From: Streptomyces tagetis | Lineage (GTDB): Bacteria > Actinomycetota > Actinomycetes > Streptomycetales > Streptomycetaceae | Direction of reading: 5' to 3' | Length of the DNA stretch: 64,000 nt | Assembly: GCF_018069565.1 (NCBI RefSeq) | Contig: NZ_JAGPNL010000001.1 | Coordinates: 868,001 to 932,000, forward strand | Shown: positions 60,350-64,000 of the stretch, piece after piece | Layout: the number at the start of each line of letters is the position of its first letter | Numbering within the stretch: position 1 is the stretch's first letter | The notes under the pieces: model-generated | Databases searched by the model: none | Seen by the model: the letters and a program-made list of their open reading frames with translations, nothing else | What the model was told of the DNA's origin: nothing | Position numbers and translations under genes: made by a program

Positions 60350-61200
60350 TGCGCATCTTCGACCCCCACATCCACATGACCTCCCGCACCACCGACGACT
60401 ACGAGGCTCTCCACGCGGCCGGCGTCCGCGCCGTCGTCGAACCCTCCTTCTGGCTCGGCCAGCCCCGCACCTCGCCCGACTCCTTCCGCGACTACTTCGA
60501 CGCCCTCCTCGGCTGGGAACCCTTCCGCGCCGCCCAGTACGGCATCGCCCACCACTGCACCATCGCCCTCAACCCCAAGGAGGCCAACGACCCCCGCTGC
60601 ACCCCCGTCCTCGACGAACTCCCGCGCTACCTCGTCAAGGACCGGGTCGTGGCCGTCGGCGAGATCGGCTACGACTCCATGACCCCCGCCGAGGACACCG
60701 CCCTCGCCGCCCAGCTCCAGCTCGCCGCCGACCACGGGCTGCCCGCCCTCGTCCACACCCCGCACCGCGACAAGCTCGCCGGGCTGCGCCGCACCCTGGA
60801 CGTGGTCCGCGAGTCCGCCCTGCCCACCGACCGCGTCCTCGTCGACCACCTCAACGAGACCACCGTCAAGGAGGCCAAGGACAGCGGCGCCTGGCTCGGC
60901 TTCTCCGTCTACCCGGACACCAAGATGGACGAGGTCCGCATGGTCGCGCTGCTCCGCGCCCACGGACCGGAACGGGTCCTGGTCAACTCCGCCGCCGACT
61001 GGGGCCGCAGCGACCCCCTCACCCCCCGCAAGGTCGGCGACCTGATGCTGGCCGAGGGCTTCACCGAGGACGACGTCGACCGGGTCCTGTGGCGCAACCC
61101 CATCGACTTCTACGGGCTCAGCGGACGCCTCACCCTCGACCCGGCCGGCACCGGCGAGGCCACCCACGAGGGCAACTCCATCCTGCGCGGCGGGGAGTGA
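60349..61200 (+). CDS. TatD family hydrolase of the ebo operon (EboB-like)
   Basis: A 283-residue amidohydrolase-fold protein. Metal-site motifs are FDPHIHMTSRTTDDY (HxH), VVAVGEIGYDSMTPAED (Glu), LVHTPHRDK (His), VDHLNETTVKEA (His) and SAADWGRSDPLT (Asp). The length and the EVRMVALLRAHG region differ from DNase-type TatD proteins and match the EboB group. Start ATG 60349 shares a base with the eboA stop. It probably hydrolyses a cyclic or amide bond in the pathway intermediate; untested. Confidence 0.9.
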   Translation: MRIFDPHIHMTSRTTDDYEALHAAGVRAVVEPSFWLGQPRTSPDSFRDYFDALLGWEPFRAAQYGIAHHCTIALNPKEANDPRCTPVLDELPRYLVKDRVVAVGEIGYDSMTPAEDTALAAQLQLAADHGLPALVHTPHRDKLAGLRRTLDVVRESALPTDRVLVDHLNETTVKEAKDSGAWLGFSVYPDTKMDEVRMVALLRAHGPERVLVNSAADWGRSDPLTPRKVGDLMLAEGFTEDDVDRVLWRNPIDFYGLSGRLTLDPAGTGEATHEGNSILRGGE

Positions 61201-61202
61201 GC

Positions 61203-62372
61203 ATGCGCTTCCGGCACCCCGACGGCTCCACCGTCCACCTCGCCTACTGCACCAACGTCCACCCCGCCGAGACCCTCGACGGCGTTCTCGCCCAGCTCCG
61301 CGACCACTGCGAGCCCGTCCGCCGCCGCCTCGGCCGCGACCGGCTCGGCATCGGCCTGTGGCTCGCCCACGACGCCGCCCACGCCCTGGTCACCGACCCC
61401 TCCGCGCTGCGCCGGCTCCGCACCGAACTGGACCGGCGCGGACTGGAGGTCGTCACCCTCAACGGCTTCCCCTACCAGGGCTTCGGCGCCGAGGAGGTCA
61501 AGTACCGCGTCTACCGCCCCGACTGGGCCGACCCCGAGCGCCTCGACCACACCACCTCCCTGGCCCGCGTCCTCGCGGGGCTGCTGCCCGACGACGTCAC
61601 CGACGGCACCATCTCCACCCTCCCGCTCGCCTGGCGCACCGCCTACGACGACGCCCGCGCCGAGAAGTCCCGTACCGCCCTCGTCACCCTCGCCGAACGC
61701 CTCGACGCCCTCGCCGAACTCACCGGCCGCTCCATCCGCGTCGGCCTCGAACCCGAACCCGGCTGCGTCGTCGAGACCACCGGCGACGCCATCGCCCCGC
61801 TCACCGCCATCGGCCACGACCGCATCGGCATCTGCGTCGACACCTGCCACCTCGCCACCTCCTTCGAGGACCCGCACACCGCCGTGGACGCCCTCACCAC
61901 GGCCGGCATCCCCATCGTCAAGTCCCAGCTCTCCGCCGCCCTGCACGCCGAACACCCCCATCTGCCCGAGGTCCGCGACGCCCTCGCCGCCTTCGCCGAG
62001 CCCCGCTTTCTGCACCAGACCCGCACCGTCACCGGCACCGGCCGGCACGGCACCGACGACCTCGGCGAGGCCGTCGCCGGCGGCGCCCTGCCCGACACCG
62101 CGCCCTGGCGCTCCCACTTCCACGTCCCCCTCCACGCGGCCCCCGCCGCACCGCTCACCTCCACCCTCCCCGTCCTGCGCACCGCCCTGGCCCGCCTCGT
62201 CGGCGGCCCCCACCCGCTCACCCGCCACCTGGAGGTCGAGACCTACACCTGGCAGGCCCTCCCGCCCGAACTGCGGCCCCGTGCCCGCGCCCAGCTCACC
62301 GAGGGGATCGCCGCCGAACTCACCCTCGCCCGCGACCTGCTGACCGACCTCGGCCTGAAGGAACTGCCATGA
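61203..62372 (+). CDS. eboE: Metabolite traffic protein EboE
   Basis: A 389-residue TIM-barrel protein of the EboE family. The opening VHLAYCTNVHPAETLDGVLA is characteristic. Other features are LEVVTLNGFPYQGFGAEEVK, YRPDWADPERLDHTTSLARV, RVGLEPEPGCVVETTGDAI (metal Glu), IGICVDTCHLATSFEDPHTA (Asp-His) and the C-terminal RHLEVETYTWQALPPELRP. Cyanobacterial EboE belongs to the cluster linked with moving scytonemin precursors across the cytoplasmic membrane. It starts two bases after the TatD stop and overlaps the phosphatase-fold gene. Confidence 0.93.
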   Translation: MRFRHPDGSTVHLAYCTNVHPAETLDGVLAQLRDHCEPVRRRLGRDRLGIGLWLAHDAAHALVTDPSALRRLRTELDRRGLEVVTLNGFPYQGFGAEEVKYRVYRPDWADPERLDHTTSLARVLAGLLPDDVTDGTISTLPLAWRTAYDDARAEKSRTALVTLAERLDALAELTGRSIRVGLEPEPGCVVETTGDAIAPLTAIGHDRIGICVDTCHLATSFEDPHTAVDALTTAGIPIVKSQLSAALHAEHPHLPEVRDALAAFAEPRFLHQTRTVTGTGRHGTDDLGEAVAGGALPDTAPWRSHFHVPLHAAPAAPLTSTLPVLRTALARLVGGPHPLTRHLEVETYTWQALPPELRPRARAQLTEGIAAELTLARDLLTDLGLKELP

Positions 62373-63757
62373 CCCGGCCCGACGGGCCCACCCCCCTCCT
62401 GGTCCTGGACGTCGTCGGCCTCACCCCCCGCCTCCTCGACCACATGCCCCACCTCAGGGCCCTCTCCCGCTCCGGCTCCCACGCCCCCCTCGGCACCGTC
62501 CTGCCCGCCGTCACCTGCGCCGCCCAGTCCACCTTCCTCACCGGCCTCCCGCCCTCCGGGCACGGCGTCGTCGGCAACGGCTGGTACTTCCGCGAACTCG
62601 GCGACGTCCTGCTCTGGCGCCAGCACAACGGCCTCGTCTCCGGCGACAAGCTCTGGGACGCCGCCCGCCGCGCCCACCCCGGCTACACCGTCGCCAACAT
62701 CTGCTGGTGGTACGCGATGGGCGCCGACACCGACATCACCGTCACCCCCCGCCCCGTCTACTACGCCGACGGCCGCAAGGAACCCGACTGCTACACCCGC
62801 CCCCCGGACCTCCACGACGAACTCACCGCACGATTCGGCACCTTCCCGCTCTTCCACTTCTGGGGGCCCGGCGCGGACCTCGTCTCCAGCCAGTGGATCA
62901 TCGACGCGACCCGTCACATCCAGCGCACCCGCCGGCCCGACCTGACCCTGTGCTACCTCCCTCACCTCGACTACGACCTCCAGCGGTACGGTCCCGACGA
63001 CCCCCGCTCCCTGCGCGCCGCCGCCGACCTCGACGCGGCCATGGCCCCGCTCCTGGACGACGCCCGAGCCGAGGGCCGCACCGTCGTCGTCCTCTCCGAG
63101 TACGGCATCACCCCCGTCAGCCGGCCCGTGGACATCAACCGCGCCCTGCGCCGCGCCGGACTGCTGGAGGTGCACACGCAGGACGGCATGGAGTACCTCG
63201 ACCCGATGGCCTCCCGTGCCTTCGCCGTCGCCGACCACCAGATCGCCCACGTCTACGTGCGCCGCCCCGAGGACCACGACGCCGTCCGCGAGGCCCTCGA
63301 CGGACTGCCCGGCCTTGAGCGGCTCCTCGACGACGAGGGCAAGAAGGCCCACCGGCTCGACCACCCCCGCGCCGGCGAACTCGTCGCCGTCGCCGAACCC
63401 GACGCCTGGTTCACGTACTACTACTGGCTCGACGACGACCGCGCGCCCGACTTCGCGCAGCTCGTCGAGATCCACCGCAAACCCGGCTACGACCCGGTCG
63501 AACTGTTCATGGACCCCCACGACCCCTATGTCAGGGTCAAGGCGGCCACGGCGCTCGCCCGCAAGAAGCTCGGCATGCGCTACCGCATGGCGGTCGTGCC
63601 CCTGGACGCCTCACCCATCCGTGGCAGCCACGGGCGCCTTCCCGCGAGCGACGACGACGGTCCGCTCCTCATCTGCTCCACCTCCCACTCCCTCGGCGAC
63701 CGCGTCGCGGCCACCGACGTCAAACGGCTCCTGCTCCAGCTCGCCGGACTCGGCTGA
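62369..63757 (+). CDS. Alkaline phosphatase superfamily enzyme of the ebo operon (EboF-like)
   Basis: A 462-residue type I phosphodiesterase/nucleotide pyrophosphatase-fold enzyme. The metal Asp is in LLVLDVVGLTPRLLDHM, the Thr nucleophile in VLPAVTCAAQSTFLTGLPPS followed by GHGVVGNGWYFRELGDVLLW, then YLPHLDYDLQRYGPD. Instead of the canonical SDHG it has VVLSEYGITPV, so the second metal site differs from classical relatives. A late SHGRLPAS follows. Last clear gene of the operon; it would remove a phosphate or phosphodiester from the pathway intermediate. No signal peptide is seen. Confidence 0.9.
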   Translation: MTRPDGPTPLLVLDVVGLTPRLLDHMPHLRALSRSGSHAPLGTVLPAVTCAAQSTFLTGLPPSGHGVVGNGWYFRELGDVLLWRQHNGLVSGDKLWDAARRAHPGYTVANICWWYAMGADTDITVTPRPVYYADGRKEPDCYTRPPDLHDELTARFGTFPLFHFWGPGADLVSSQWIIDATRHIQRTRRPDLTLCYLPHLDYDLQRYGPDDPRSLRAAADLDAAMAPLLDDARAEGRTVVVLSEYGITPVSRPVDINRALRRAGLLEVHTQDGMEYLDPMASRAFAVADHQIAHVYVRRPEDHDAVREALDGLPGLERLLDDEGKKAHRLDHPRAGELVAVAEPDAWFTYYYWLDDDRAPDFAQLVEIHRKPGYDPVELFMDPHDPYVRVKAATALARKKLGMRYRMAVVPLDASPIRGSHGRLPASDDDGPLLICSTSHSLGDRVAATDVKRLLLQLAGLG

Positions 63758-63931
63758 GGCTGACACCACGGCCCTGTACCGCCGCGCCGTACTGCGCCCG
63801 ACGGGCTCACGGTCCGTGAAGCCCGCCGGATTTCTAGCTACAGAGAGTGAAACACGCGCCACTGACAACGGCCCGCCCCGCGGCGCATCCCGCGGCATCA
63901 GGGCAGGCCACGACCCGGAAGGCAGGCACTC

Positions 63932-64000
63932 GTGACCCCGTACCCCGACCCGTCCCGCACCGACGCCACCCCGAACGGACCCGCTCCCGACGGCGCGGCC
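63932..64000 (+). CDS. Start of a further gene, cut by window edge
   Basis: GTG 63932 follows GGAAGG at good distance and opens VTPYPDPSRTDATPNGPAPD, with 23 codons before the edge. The Pro/Thr/Asp-rich start is too short to identify. The 174 bases before it (63758-63931) include a local AT-richer patch near 63830-63850 that could hold a promoter. Confidence 0.5.
   Translation, partial: MTPYPDPSRTDATPNGPAPDGAA

Overview
The window is a high-GC actinobacterial chromosome segment, almost certainly from Streptomyces or a close relative. The evidence is coding DNA with G/C at nearly every third codon position, many GTG starts, dense ATGA/GTGA start-stop overlaps, and typical Streptomyces families: a SigB/SigF-type sigma factor, an XRE-DUF5753 regulator, CebR-type boxes beside secreted CBM2 cellulases, a ROK regulator and a prenyltransferase of the SCO3242 type. 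I see no rRNA, tRNA, insertion sequence, prophage or CRISPR array.

Layout. (1) 1-16.4 kb is a mixed housekeeping and stress region: a methyltransferase cut by the left edge, a PAP2-diacylglycerol kinase fusion, an ABC-F ATPase, an Rv2629/Vms1-type protein, a DJ-1-like protein, a sigma factor, a secreted wall-type protein, a PLP-fold protein without any lysine, two metallo-beta-lactamase-fold hydrolases around a DedA protein, and a large membrane phosphodiesterase. (2) 16.4-26.6 kb holds OsmC, a complete narGHJI nitrate reductase operon, an orphan XRE-DUF5753 regulator, a pterin dehydratase-methyltransferase pair and a PASTA lipoprotein. (3) 26.8-32.5 kb has divergent GH48 and GH6 cellobiohydrolases with two CebR-type operators between them. 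(4) 32.5-43.9 kb carries a methyltransferase, an aldo/keto reductase, an acyl-CoA ligase, LysR with a BASS-family transporter, FdhD, an OFA-type MFS carrier with its 47-aa small partner, a FabH-like synthase and a GntR/FCD regulator.

(5) 43.9-55.7 kb looks like a sugar or glycoside uptake and oxidation locus. It has a ROK regulator behind an inverted-repeat operator, an ATPase/permease/lipoprotein sugar ABC importer, a Gfo/Idh/MocA oxidoreductase, a TIM-barrel isomerase, a secreted PQQ-type sugar dehydrogenase with PKD and CBM6-like domains, and a secreted ThuA-DUF1080 protein. The ThuA/DUF1080 and Gfo/Idh/MocA combination suggests chemistry through 3-keto-glycosides. A strong 15-bp-stem terminator closes the locus.

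(6) 55.8-63.8 kb is a tightly coupled seven-gene operon of the ebo type: inositol-3-phosphate-synthase-like cyclase, UbiA-type prenyltransferase, TIM-barrel isomerase, EboA, TatD/EboB, EboE and an alkaline-phosphatase-fold enzyme. In cyanobacteria ebo genes are linked to moving metabolite precursors out of the cytoplasm. Here an inositol-phosphate synthase sits where a dehydroquinate-synthase-like cyclase (EboD) is found in cyanobacterial clusters, which suggests a cyclitol-prenyl intermediate. This is the least understood system in the window. A further gene starts at the right edge.

A recurring oddity is expansion of low-complexity repeats at gene ends (6835-7227, end of 14001-16235, end of 37800-38954, the 55811/57118 junction, start of 59555) and tandem repeats in intergenic DNA (9499-9546, 30427-30552, 36658-36726, 45322-45481).
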